From Anthostomella pinea (Eukaryota > Ascomycota > Sordariomycetes > Xylariales > Xylariaceae): a DNA stretch of 64,000 nt. Shown here one piece after another: positions 1 to 11,146 of this stretch (position 1 is its first letter; each line of letters starts with the position of its first letter). The position numbers were made by a program, and so were the translations under genes. Location of the stretch: contig CAUWAG010000003.1 in the NCBI GenBank assembly GCA_963556695.1, forward strand, positions 7,378,001 through 7,442,000, in the 5' to 3' direction. Under the pieces are notes generated by a model. It did not search any database and was not told the origin of the DNA. It saw only the letters and a list, made by a program, of their open reading frames with translations.

Positions 1-1
1 G

Positions 2-2932
2 AACGTGACCGAAGCAGAGGCTATGCTGACCGACTTTGCCGAGATGGGCGAGCTGTCTAACACATTCACGCGGCCCCAGAACGTGTCTATGGCCCAGTTC
101 GAAGTTGACACGCCGCTGTTTGACGGCGATGAACTGGGAGAGTTGCGTTCCGATGACACCGTTCTAAAGGCTGGAGATATGGTCGAGCTTAGGTATGTTG
201 CTTCTCTTATCCTTGGTTACTTAGAGACTGACGATCCATCTAGTGCTGAAGGCTCAAGGAGACCGATGCTAGCCATCTGTCTCGGCCGCATCAATGGATA
301 TGAGCAGTATTATACGAGCAGTGGCAAGTGGTTCTCCGGCCTGGGCGTAAAGACCTTGTTTGTCGTCCACGGCTTTGCAAAGCCCAGTGAACTCAAAAGC
401 GTCATTGACGAGTTGCCATCCACCGAAACGCCCGTGGAAGCTGTCAATGCATTGCAGGACCTAGGCCATGGCCCTTCACGGAGCATCGGAGCCGCACTTC
501 TGCGCAAGATGTTGCAGTTCATCCAGGCCGCGGAGTCGGTCTACCAGGCAAACGCCGGAACCTTAGACGCCTCGAGTGCCTTCATTGGCGACCCCGTGAA
601 GCATCGCTATCTCACCTTGCATGAGATTGCTGACCTCCTACTTCCCGAGTCGGACAAGGTCGAAGGAAAATTCAATGCCCATTCCTTGTATGCAGTACAC
701 CGCGCTCTTCTGACCGACGAGGTCTTCTTCAGACCACTCAAACAGACGGGCCATCGGAGATCGTACCTTTTCGAGGTCAGCCCGTTGTCTGAGGTCCGCA
801 TCGTACAGAAGGTGGAAAATATGGTTCGCGAATACATGGACCAAAGATCTCGAAATACGCAGTTTCAGCCGAAAGGAGCATACATCCTCGATAAGTTTAT
901 CAAAACGGCCAGCAAGGTCATTGATGAAAGTCGTAAGAGACGAAAGTGGTCCAATAGTGGCATGATTGGACCGTCCTCGCAGCCAGCTCCGAAGCCCCAG
1001 AATTGGTCGACTGAGGATCGTGAGATCTTACAGTTCATGGAGTTGTGGGCTAGCTATCAGAAGTTCCCAACTTTCTCACGTCTCCAGACCATGGGATCTG
1101 CTATTCTGGGTGCTGTCGACCGATACCAAGAGGCTCAAACGCTCGCCCCTGCAGCAGGCTGGACTTTCTTGCAGGAGCTCGCTTGGATTCCTCCGTGGGA
1201 GATTCCAGCTCGATATAGCGTACGGTTTCCGGACATTGAGATCAAGCGAGGTGGTGGCTATATTCGTCCTACTGTGGGCACGCTCGACAGACATCTGAAG
1301 CGAGACACGTTGGCACCTATTCGAAAGGAATTGGACGGAACTACTGCGTACTGCATCGATGCTGAGTCTGCCATGGATATTGATGATGCGGTATCGCTCG
1401 AGCGCACGACCGAACCTGATCAGTACTGGGTTCACGTTCACGTTGCAGATCCGGCATCGTCGATCAAAGCCGAGACCCCAGTGGCCAAGTACGCCGAATT
1501 GATCCCGGAGGCAATATATCTCCCTGGCCACTTTGAGCGCATGTTGCCAGATAACCTCAGCAAGGAAAGATTTTCTCTCGGTCCAAACAGGCCTTGCCTG
1601 ACGTTCAGTGCGCTAGTGAAGACTGACGGTACAGTCATGGACCAGAAAATCACACCGGGTATCTTGGACAATGTGAAATACATAACGTACGAGGATGCTG
1701 CCTCAGCTATCGGGGAGGTACGAGATGAGCCGTTAATGAGTGGCGAAACGATAAGCCTCGGGCCTGCTCCCAAACCACAGCCTGCGAATAGGAAAATGAC
1801 CCGGCCTGAAGAGCTGACCGAAGAGCAGAAGGACGACCTGACTCTGCTCTCTGAACTCGGCAGGGCAGTGCAGGCCGGGCGACTCAACAAGGGAGCCACT
1901 CCGATCTTCGCGCCCCGCCCTGTAGCCTCAGCATACTTCGATGGAGTGCAACAGGAAGATATCGATGGCTTCATCTCCACTGTAGGAGACCCGTCAATCC
2001 GCATCGGATATTCAGGTCGCTCTGCCACGGACCTGGTTGAGAACGCCATGAAACTGGCAGGTGAGGTAGCGGCGCGCTGGTGTTCGGAACGGGGCATCCC
2101 CATCCCCTACCGCACACAGCCCCACGCGGTGCGTAACGCAGCCCTGGTCCAGCAGTACGCCCGTGACGTCTTCAACCCGCTGCTCGCGGCCGGCGTGCGC
2201 CCCGACGAGAACCAGTTCCGGCACATGCGGTCGCTCCTCGGCAGCGACGAGCTGTCGACGTGGCCGGGCCCACACTTCACGCTCGGCGCCGACATGTACA
2301 CCAAGGCGACGTCGCCGCTGCGGCGGTTCTCGGACCTGATCGTGCACTGGCAGATCGAGGCGGCGCTGCTCGAGGAGCGCCGGCTCGGGCGGTCGCTCGT
2401 CGGCCGCAACCGCAACGACAACGACGACAGCTTCCTGCCCTTCAGCCGCGAGCGCCTCGACCGCATGCTGCCGATGCTGCGCGTGCGCGAGCGTCAGACC
2501 CGCGCCCTCACCAACGGCGACGGCACCGACCAGTGGATCCTGCAGGCGCTGGTGCGCGCCTGGCGCTTCGGCGAGGCCGCCCTGCCGCCCACGTTCCGCT
2601 TCCGCGTCGAGCACGTCTTCCGCCGCCGCAGCGTCCTCGGCCGCCTCGACTGGTTCGACCGCCCGGCCTTCCTCAAGCCCGACGCCCTCAACGACGTGCT
2701 GCGCATGGGCGACGCGTGCGTCGGCGACGTTTACGAGGTCAGGCTGCGCGAGGTCAACGTCCACGCCAAGCAGATTCTCGTCGAGGCCGTGCGCGTCGTC
2801 GAGAAGGCGGCCGATCCCCTGGCCTTGGTGGGCGAGGCGGCAGGCGGCTCAGGGGCAAGTCGGTGCGGTCTGAACAGTCAGACAGACATATACCCTTTGC
2901 AGACGAGAGATGTGCGAGTGCATCAGTCATAA
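2..2932 (+). CDS. cyt-4: Mitochondrial 3'-5' exoribonuclease, RNB family (CYT-4/DSS1-like), 5' end missing
   Basis: An RNase II/RNB-type exoribonuclease; in the CYT-4/Dss1 family it degrades and matures mitochondrial RNA as the nuclease of the mitochondrial degradosome. The reading frame is open at the left edge, so the N-terminus lies outside the window. About 960 residues are visible once a 51-bp intron (193-243) is removed. The catalytic acidic cluster is visible as DAESAMDIDDAVS (near 1358-1396), followed by HVHVADPASS. A C-terminal RNB hallmark YTKATSPLRRFSDLIVHW lies near 2295-2350, followed by an S1-like tail. Family membership is clear. The mitochondrial assignment rests on resemblance to CYT-4, since the targeting peptide is not visible. 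Base composition rises sharply in the last 850 bases. The next gene converges on it. Confidence 0.9.
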   Translation, partial: NVTEAEAMLTDFAEMGELSNTFTRPQNVSMAQFEVDTPLFDGDELGELRSDDTVLKAGDMVELRYVASLILGYLETDDPSSAEGSRRPMLAICLGRINGYEQYYTSSGKWFSGLGVKTLFVVHGFAKPSELKSVIDELPSTETPVEAVNALQDLGHGPSRSIGAALLRKMLQFIQAAESVYQANAGTLDASSAFIGDPVKHRYLTLHEIADLLLPESDKVEGKFNAHSLYAVHRALLTDEVFFRPLKQTGHRRSYLFEVSPLSEVRIVQKVENMVREYMDQRSRNTQFQPKGAYILDKFIKTASKVIDESRKRRKWSNSGMIGPSSQPAPKPQNWSTEDREILQFMELWASYQKFPTFSRLQTMGSAILGAVDRYQEAQTLAPAAGWTFLQELAWIPPWEIPARYSVRFPDIEIKRGGGYIRPTVGTLDRHLKRDTLAPIRKELDGTTAYCIDAESAMDIDDAVSLERTTEPDQYWVHVHVADPASSIKAETPVAKYAELIPEAIYLPGHFERMLPDNLSKERFSLGPNRPCLTFSALVKTDGTVMDQKITPGILDNVKYITYEDAASAIGEVRDEPLMSGETISLGPAPKPQPANRKMTRPEELTEEQKDDLTLLSELGRAVQAGRLNKGATPIFAPRPVASAYFDGVQQEDIDGFISTVGDPSIRIGYSGRSATDLVENAMKLAGEVAARWCSERGIPIPYRTQPHAVRNAALVQQYARDVFNPLLAAGVRPDENQFRHMRSLLGSDELSTWPGPHFTLGADMYTKATSPLRRFSDLIVHWQIEAALLEERRLGRSLVGRNRNDNDDSFLPFSRERLDRMLPMLRVRERQTRALTNGDGTDQWILQALVRAWRFGEAALPPTFRFRVEHVFRRRSVLGRLDWFDRPAFLKPDALNDVLRMGDACVGDVYEVRLREVNVHAKQILVEAVRVVEKAADPLALVGEAAGGSGASRCGLNSQTDIYPLQTRDVRVHQS
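193..243 (+). other. In-frame, stop-free 51-bp intron in cyt-4
   Basis: Donor GTATGT, branch-like ACTGAC and acceptor TAG. Removal joins GDMVEL to SAEGSRRPMLAICLGR in phase 2, which matches my memory of the family better than the read-through version with 17 extra hydrophobic residues. Because it is 3n long and has no stop, ORF-based calling retains it. Confidence 0.75.
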
Positions 2933-3930
2933 TTTTTACTTTGTGAGATAGGGATAGCGAAGTGTATTATAGTACGAATATATGTACTATATGGCGGACC
3001 GTATACGTTTTAGAATTGTAAAACAACACGTACTACATTGCCCCGGGGAAGAGATCGATAGCGTAATACAATACAGAGGGACAGTCCACTCTACGATGCG
3101 AAGCATACCGCGTATCCAGTGCACAATGTGCTTCTCGTCAAATAACCATGTCTCCAGCCAAGCTGGGAGTAATGACAAGGTAATGTAGCACCGATCACTG
3201 ATAGCCATGCCCTTGGGTTAACGGGCAAGCAAACTATCACTTCTACTACTAGGCTGGATGGTTTAGAGGATGCCCAACTTATGTGGATGAGCATAGGTCA
3301 CGAATCGTTGCCTTTACCAGTCGATGGTTCAGCTTGTACCGCCTTCAAATAGCAACTCGGCCATTCTGATATCAGATGGCAGGCAATGTTCACAAAAGCT
3401 GTCCTTTCATCGAGATATCGGGAATGCGGATAACTATCATATTGCAATGTGGTGTACTAGCAATTCTATGCGGTGAACGACTCATGGACTCCTGTGAACT
3501 GTCCTAACCGGATACTCGCAAGGCCGAGCAAAAGTCCTGCCACCAATGCCAACACACCGGATTGCTTCTGAGTGCTTTTGGCGCGCTCAGCCTGGGTTTG
3601 TTTGCGTGAAGCGCCCTTCACTCATATGTCACGATGCAATCCCAACCCTAAGAACCCCGACGATATAACCCTATTGTCCCGAGAAAGTCGTCATTAGACA
3701 TTATCGGAATCCGCCTATTCCGTTCAAACGCCGGTGCAATGCAGTTGTTACATTTCGATATTAGTCGAGCTGTGGGGCCAGCACTGGGGTATCTTAGCAG
3801 CCGTTTTGCCGATGGAATCGGACACATTACTCAATGCCTTCGTTTGCCCACTCTTAATAGTGGTCTCATTCCAAGTTCGAATCCCTGGCTGTCGAGTAGG
3901 AATGCTGGTGCACTGCCTGTTCTGGAATGA
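2933..3930. other. Convergent intergenic region cyt-4/REG1-like
   Basis: About 1 kb between two converging genes, presumably holding both 3'UTRs. No supportable ORF. A T-arm-like string near 3880-3893 was examined as a possible tRNA and rejected. Confidence 0.6.
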
Positions 3931-5749
3931 TCATCTCCTCCAACCGACATTCCAGATGACGTGGGCAATGTCTCGGGCCGTGTTGACTGTGTCAATCACA
4001 CGGCCGACGATCCCCTCGTTGGGTTGAGCGTCACCCTCTTCATACGGCATGAGCATACCAGACTCTGTTCGACGCATGCCGGCTGGTTCTGCAATGAGAT
4101 CACTGGTAGATGTTGACCGTTGAAGACTTGATGGTCGACTATGCGGCATCGAATCAACAGGGCTAGAATTCGGCGTCGAGTTGGTGCTTTGTGTGTCTGC
4201 TCCAAGCCCTTCATCCTCTCCAACGAAGAATGCTCCTGAGGCCTTGGATGGTCGAAGGGTCTCCTGTGATGAAGACGGCGACAAGGCCGGACTTCCAAAG
4301 CTACCAGTGCTGTGCTTCATTGCGCTTTCGGGCGGCGCTGGCGAGTCCTCTCGGTACTTGAGAGTTGTCGATGGCAGCATTGCAATTGTCTTGCTCTCGC
4401 TGTTGGTAACTGTCGCGGGTTTCCTTCGCAGTATGATAGGTTTCTTGTTGTTGTTGGTCTTCTTCATCATGATGGCCCCGTCATCAGAGTCGCTGTCTTC
4501 ATCATATCTCCAACGGCAGTGATCTACCTCGTCCTCGTCCTCTTCATCTCCTTTCACATCCACAGCAATGCACTGTTTGACTTGCTCGTCAAAGTGGATA
4601 TGCCTTCGTTCAGCCGAAGGGGAGACGCCGCCTGAAGTTGCCGTCGAAGGCAGAAGGCTTGTGTTCTCGCGACTTCTTCTCCGAGATGAGAAGGGGAAGG
4701 TGATGTAATCGGTCGCGGCACGGTGTAGCACGGGGCGAGCTATCCGACCAGAACCATCCTTCTGTTGGGCCTGGACGACAGCTGTTGCCTGCTTGAGTAA
4801 AGAAGAGGAAGATAGTGACCGTTGGAGCATGAGCTCCGACATGCTTCTCTTCTTGAGAATCGGCTTTTTCCGGATAAACGAGTCAGACCTCGATAATGTC
4901 GAACTGCCTTGCTCAGTGTCGTTTGGAAACAGTTTCCCGTGCCGTGTCTGTAAAGGCCCGTACAGCCAAGTGACGTCGCAATCTTTCAACCTATCCAGTT
5001 GTTAGTGGTGCGGATTCAGGAGGAGGGTTGGAGAATATGTACCAATTCAGAGTTTCGGGAGAAATTGTCCGCAATCTGTTCTTGGCCTTCATCCATGTCC
5101 TCCATGAGGCATTCTCCAAGCGCGGTCCAAGTCCACTGGACATCTCCCCTCTTTTGGATACTATATAGCGCCAGGACGACCAGATATCTTCCTCCTTCCA
5201 GTTATGTGACAAGTAGTCGACGTGTTGGGTAGGATGATGCCTAATGGCTGTATCGTCTTCAGCATGCTCGGCGGTACCGGGAGACTCTGCATGCGAGGCC
5301 GTGGTAGGTGTATCGTGATCGGATGGCGAATTCATGGCGGATCCGCCTGTTGGAGGACTGATCGGAGGATTCAAGCCATCCAGAGGCACGAAGTACGGGC
5401 TGTGGTCGTCTCCTAGTAGAAGAAGCGGATCGTCGGGGTATATGCGGGTGTCATCCTCGCATTGTCCGTCTAACGACAAATTGGTGGCGGGAGTAGAGGA
5501 GTAGGATGGATCGAACGAATCGGCGTGGAGTGTGCGAGGAGACGAATGAGCGGAAGAGGGACTGGAATCGGAGGCGACATCGACTGACTGATGGTGGTAG
5601 TTTTCGTGGAAAAGGTCGCTTATTCGGGACGTCGAAGCCGAGGTGCGGAAGTTATGCGAGTGATTCGAGACGAAGGCGGAATGCGAGTGCGATCGTTTCA
5701 AGGACGACGAGAAGAGGTCGTTGTCCTCTGAAGAAAGAACAACCGCCAT
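3931..5749 (-). CDS. REG1: REG1/HEX2-like regulatory subunit of protein phosphatase 1
   Basis: Predicted 588-residue protein from two exons, 5749-5043 and 4990-3931; the intron (4991-5042, 52 bp) has donor GTACAT, branch ACTAAC and acceptor TAG. The join restores SPETLNWLKDCDVTWLYGPL, the core of the fungal GATA_AreA/DUF1752 domain (about residues 177-249, with HNWKEEDIW at its start). A PP1-docking RVxF-type motif, RHIHF followed by DEQVKQCIAVD, sits near residue 365. The conserved C-terminal signature is GIVGRVIDTVNTARDIAHVI, then WNVGWRR. The rest is Ser/Pro-rich and probably disordered. In yeast, Reg1 directs PP1 (Glc7) to Snf1 in glucose repression; the same role here is inferred. The start ATG begins MAVVLSSED, typical of the family. 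Confidence 0.9.
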
Positions 5750-6005
5750 TTCTGAGGTTGATCACTCGATTACGCTTGGTGAGGGTAGATAAACCAATTC
5801 CTCCAACTTGGCAACTCCTAGCGAGTGCGTGGCATCCGCCGTCATGGGAGTCCGTCGTCGTCGGCAGCCAGATGAAAGGCAAGTCCGAGTCTGGTTATCG
5901 ATAGCCTTGGAAGAGCAAAGGCCGACGCAGCTTGTCTCACTGTTTCGATGCCTGTTGAATGGGCCAACAGCGACGTGAGATGTCTGGTGGAAAAGCAGCG
6001 GTTCT

Positions 6006-6030
6006 GTTGTTGTTGTTGTTGTTGTTGTTG
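6006..6030. repeat. (GTT)8 microsatellite
   Basis: Eight uninterrupted GTT units plus one G, about 260 bp upstream of the REG1-like start codon, so probably in its promoter or 5'UTR. Confidence 0.95.
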
Positions 6031-7082
6031 AAGAGGTTGAGAAGTGATGGGGACGGGGTGTCTGGGTGTGCGAGAGGAATGGGCAATATCGAGATAAAAG
6101 GGTGTGGTGGTGACTGGCAAATACTGGTCTCGGCCAACAGGATCCGCGGCAGAAAACTTAGTACCGTGGAGTAGGTTTGGGCTATTGGGCTAGCACGAGA
6201 AGTCGCATACCGGGAGATCGGAAGGGTGCAGGGATGGAGGAACGGAGGCGGCGTGGGGCCTGGAGATGCCCTGGAGGTGCCCTGGACTGAGGGGTTCGGT
6301 TCTCGCAGCATGTATGTACCCAGTCTGCCAGTGCACCTATGTACCTATCGAAGCCTGTAGACAGCGGATAATGAACAGCGGACAGTGGCACCGGGGCCGG
6401 CATGGGGGTGACACGGCGCGGTATGTTACGGCAGTAATAGCATGAGGATGGGGAGGATGGGATGGCTTGGAATGGAGAGGACATGGAAGCATGAACTGTG
6501 TACACACGTACACATTCGGTGCACCTGTGAATAGGAACCAATGAATGACCTAATCCATTGCACTCATGGACTAAGTATAATACCTTAATAAGTACCTACA
6601 GTAATGGATGGATGAATGACGGGCAGCATCCCCAGAAACGGTACACCCAGCTCTACCACCTACCTAGGTAAATACATAGATAGACCTACATGTCCGTGCA
6701 TGAGCTACTTCTTCCTGCAGTCCCGGAGGCGCAACGCCAGGCGGGGAGACAGGCAAGGGAGCCGGAGGAGAATTGATAGGGCGCGCAAGCAAAGCAATCA
6801 ACGGACGGCCGTAGGTAGTCAGGTACTACCAATAGAAACTAAATTCGACGCGGGGGCGAAGAAGGGGCGGCGAAGAAACAGCGATCGGGGCGGGTTGTTG
6901 ATGGAAAAGACGGGCGAATCATTGCGGTGCGGCGATCGAGTCTGGAGGTTCCAAGTTTGCCAAGGACCAAGGTTGTCTCAGCGTGGTTGTGGGGAATCGG
7001 GATGGGCGTAGAAGAGAAATAAACTATGGGGAGAACCAAGGCTAGATCGCCAAGCCTAGAAGCCCCTGAAAACGAGAATTCT

Positions 7083-7123
7083 GCAGGCAGGCAGGCCAGC
7101 AGTCTGACAGTCTGACAGTCTGA
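7083..7123. repeat. Adjacent GCAG and AGTCTGAC short tandem repeats
   Basis: Three GCAG units (7083-7094) are followed after a short spacer by nearly three copies of the 8-mer AGTCTGAC (7101-7123). Intergenic, no assigned role. Confidence 0.9.
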
Positions 7124-7723
7124 TTCCTGAAACGAAACACCTCTACAATACTACAAGGGACAACATTGAAGTGCCGAGTGTGTCTACATACCTTACTATA
7201 TGTATGTATCTATCTACCTTACGTGCCCCCTTTCCGGAAGACAGCAGAGTTCAAACCGTCTACGTCGATCAATTCAGTAATGGCAGAAAATGGGAGAAAA
7301 GACGCGCCGCGAGCAGTTCGCCTGGGTTCGAGTGATCGGCACACACTGACACCATGGTCAGTGTTGTTGTCGAACTTGCACTCACAGTCCTACCAAGCCT
7401 GCCAGCCTACCTCATGGGCGGGCTAGAAAGGCCTAGTGGCCAGGCAGTTGTTGACGACTTGGAAGTTGGAAGATCAAACACATGGGTCCATGTATAATAG
7501 ACCTGCTGCATGCTTCCAGGCTGTCATCTTGTTTGGCTTCTTCAACGCGTCCTGGCCAGGCTGAGCCTCAAGGACATCGACAGCAAACCCCGAGAATACG
7601 GTATACTTGATCAAAGCACGCAACAGCCAGGTCCAGTCTACAAGAAACCTAGGTAGGTATGCCTTGACGTCCGTCGCAGGTCTGTGTCTCAGGAGAATAG
7701 CTCGCTGCTCCATTGTTAATCGT

Positions 7724-7799
7724 GCTCATGAACACCCGGCTGGTCTCTGCAAACATGTGAGGCTCATGAACACCTGGCTGGTCTCTGCAAACATATGAG
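7724..7799. repeat. 38-bp tandem duplication
   Basis: Two directly adjacent 38-bp copies (7724-7761 and 7762-7799), both starting GCTCATGAACACC and ending TGAG. They differ at two positions, one C/T and one G/A. A recent local duplication; it codes for nothing recognisable. Confidence 0.95.
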
Positions 7800-10700
7800 C
7801 ATGTCTTGTCGATGCTCATCTCTGACGATCACATCCACGGGCCGTAACTCGAATTACCTTGACTGCTTACAACCTGCTCAAATCATGAGCCTAATTAAAG
7901 TATCGTGATAAAGAGCATTGCATGGCGCTTTGGCTTCCGAAGCCACCTTCAGCCCTACTTCGCTATTTTATTAGAAGGGCAGGCTTTATCCGAGGACCGA
8001 GCATAGCGGTGGTCTCATAACGCATCTCCCCAGAATACCAAGCATGTGGTGGCTGAACTACATGTAACGGTCCGAGTCCATCCTATCTTCACTTCAGGTT
8101 GTTCTCTAGATCCAACTTTGCGAAACGCCTCGACATGCAGCCTGCCTGGTAATCGAGCAAACTTCAGTTTAGTAGTTGTCGATTATCATCCCAAGCTCCC
8201 CTTGGCTCCAACTTGCCAAGACACATGGAAGACAGCACGGAGGCTTTCTGACATTCCATTCCACTTCTTCCAGGTTGGCAATCTTCACCCCCACAAAGGT
8301 TTGAGATGACTGTGGGGTTCTGATGTCTTATTAAGTACCTAGCGTTGATTTGCCCCGCCTATTACATATGTACCTATCAATGATTGTGTCGTGTGGTTTG
8401 CATCTTCGTCCAACTTCAATGTTCACCGTCCCCTCACCGTCACAAGTACATGTAGCCAGTGACTCGACGAAAGTTCCGGCCGTTCTCCTCACTTGCGACG
8501 CAAGCACCGGCAACACTCGAGCTGCTTAGCGATCGAGCTGCCTCCTCTTCGCCGCCTGCTAATTGCCGGGCTGGCGAGATTCCGTACAGCAGAGCCGGAC
8601 CCGATGACGTCGTTCCGGACGTCCATCCAATCTCGCCATTCATCACAAGCCCCCTTGCACGGAGGATTACCGGTAGTTAGGTAGGTATCGAGACAGAAGC
8701 CTATCTCGCCCTGCTAGTTGCCCTACTCGACTATCTATTGTCAACAACCTTTGCGGCACGAGAATGTACCGGCAATCCTCTATAGCAAGGAATGGCGTCC
8801 CAACATCTGATACCGAGGACGGGAGACAACTATGAGTATCGAAGTTCAATAATCCCTTGGCGGTTAGTCAAACCTGCCCGGAATCGACAGCCAAACACTT
8901 CCTATCTATACACTTTTCACCATGCTTGGCCTGAGTTGCCATGCGTTCTTCTCATGCACCTCACCCGCCACAATCAAGCAGGCAGTTGTTACGCAAGTGT
9001 GAGCTTGATGACAGGCTCTCCTGCAGGCCTCGTATCGACATGTTTTGTCCGGTTGGACTTACTGGAAGGCCTTGCAACCGTTGAGATCCCTTTACACCGA
9101 ACGGATGTCATGATTCGTTCCAAGAACAGGGCACTGTCGGTAAGAATAGAACAATAGCCAGGAACAAAAGCTGGAAGGCCCGCCCTGGCCCGAATTACTA
9201 GCTATCGTAGGTGCATAGGGCCTGGTATAGTGAAACTCAATCATCATCACAGAGAACGGAAAAACCCGCTGAAGACGCTTTTGCTAATTGCCTTCGCGTA
9301 GGTTAAACTCTACTGGACTTCTGGGCATTCCCGCCAGGGGAAACTGGCGGCTACGAGAGCGGCAGAGATCTCGGGCTTGCGCTGCCGTGAACCCTGCCTC
9401 CATTATCTTGGTGTTGTCAGCTAGCAGCACATCTGGAACAATTTACTAGGTGACGCGATAGCACGGAGCTCTTCGCACTACCCACTACTATGCCTTCGAT
9501 GTTGATAGGTGTGAACATGCCAAACGAAACGCAACTTGGGCACACTGGGTCTCGTGTTTTCTACCGGTCTGATCTCGCGCCCTCGCTTAATCGGGGGATA
9601 GGACTTTGCGACTACAGCGGTCCATCAACGGGGTTGCTAGACATATGCAGTTTTTTCTGATATCTATCTACCTATAGAAGAACGGCCGAACACTGCCGAG
9701 CACTCTCCCGACCAGGACCACGGGAGTTTTCGTTGATTCCGTCATCGGCATTCGCAGCGCAGGCTCATAAGGGTAGCCGAATCCAGCGCTCTATCAGGAC
9801 GAGCCAAGGTGCTCTCTTATCAGCATGTTGTGATTGCTGCGCATTATCTCTGTGGATGAGGAGGCGTGTGGCAGTGATGGCGATATCCTCGCTCAAACGT
9901 CCCGTGTGGCACCTCATATGCCAGTCAGACGAGAGTGCAGAGTCACACCGCGAGCCTGCAGCTTCTCCACTCCTTCCTGCAGATTCCGACCCTTGCATGC
10001 GTGGATGTTGTGCACATAGAAGACGGTTCAGATGGATGGATGGATGGCTCGATATTTGTCCCATAATTACATCGTACCACCACCAGCTGCCGGTGGACGT
10101 CTTCACGCGCGGCACGAAGCACAGACGAATGACCGGCTGACTTTCGAGGATTGCTGTATTTCGCTTGTTCAACCTGAATAGGGAACACAAGGAGGTAGAC
10201 GTCACATCCACGGATCTAACATTGTTTTTGGTAGAAGCCGAAGTCCTTGCAAGCCATTCGAAATGATTAGAACTTCCCAAGTGGTTGTCAACTTATCGGC
10301 GCCAATACCGTTCCAAGTAGTCTGCCGGGATCAACACGACACGATGTGTGAGGCTGCAGGCCGCTGTTACTGTTGCTGCATCACATATTCGTGTCCCTGT
10401 CGATACCACGATAGGCGAATTGGTACAAGTGCCATTCACCGTCGCGAATGGCATATCCAGTTCTCGCCTGCATGTGTGGCTCGCCATCGAAGACAGCACA
10501 GCTGCAGCCACCTTCCAGCCGTGCAGCCCGAGATAAGTCTGCATGAGCATGGCACATTATTCGGCCATCCCTCGGAACACAGCTTCCAACATTGCTTTTC
10601 GACCTTGATCCTACGATTGATCCTGATTCCAAAAAGGCGGTCTCCGCCGATACAGGAAGCATCCTCGCCGCAAAGGCTCGTTGTCACCCAAGCCTGGACT

Positions 10701-11146
10701 GGCCGACGGGTAGTTTCCACCCTCTTCCTCGCCAAGAGATGCCTGGACCCAAGCTTTTGCGTATCAATTGCGGACCTCCTGCAGACATGATATGGCCGCG
10801 GCCCTGCTGATCCGGCATAACATCCGGTGTGACCTCCGACACCATCCACCGGCCGAACCGCCTGGATGTACCATAGGGGCGCCCCTGCGAGCGACGTACA
10901 TATAGCACCATCAACCCACTCTGCTTGCAGGTGGACATCCCGCGGCAAAGCGAATCAGAACTTCAACCCGCCTTGCCCAGTGCACCTGAATTACCTCTCT
11001 TCACATGCTCTCAGTGTGAAGCTAGGGGCTTCCATGTTTTGATATGTGATATCGGCCTCCGCGTAGCGCGTATCGAGGGCACAGAGGGGGCATCTGGTTG
11101 CCGTCCGACCCAGATTACCCGTCTATTTTCACAGAGCGCCCATTTT

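Larger units (their letters stand above)
5750..11146. other. 5.4-kb gene-poor region
   Basis: No ORF here carries a recognisable domain or a believable exon chain. The longest (antisense near 9765-10280 and 10436-10948) are Cys/Arg-rich, low-quality translations. The left end must contain the REG1-like promoter and 5'UTR; the right end contains the TRM5 3'UTR. The region holds a (GTT)8 tract, AGTCTGAC repeats, a 38-bp tandem duplication and several TACCTACC/TAGGTAGG strings. It may encode non-coding RNA, but nothing in the sequence proves this. Confidence 0.55.

Noticed and set aside
2012..2764. 250-codon antisense ORF within cyt-4
   Set aside because: It lies opposite a well-conserved RNB coding region in a GC3-rich stretch, where long antisense frames arise automatically; the translation is low-complexity Ala/Val/Glu.
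3850..3905. Possible tRNA with a T-loop-like GTTCGAATCCC and a TAA-containing hairpin
   Set aside because: The T-stem does not pair properly, the anticodon-like hairpin has a 6-nt loop and no acceptor or D-arm can be drawn.
9733..10948. Cluster of 130-180-codon ORFs on both strands
   Set aside because: The translations are rich in Cys, Arg and Trp with no family resemblance, they overlap one another, and no splice chain links them into a longer protein.
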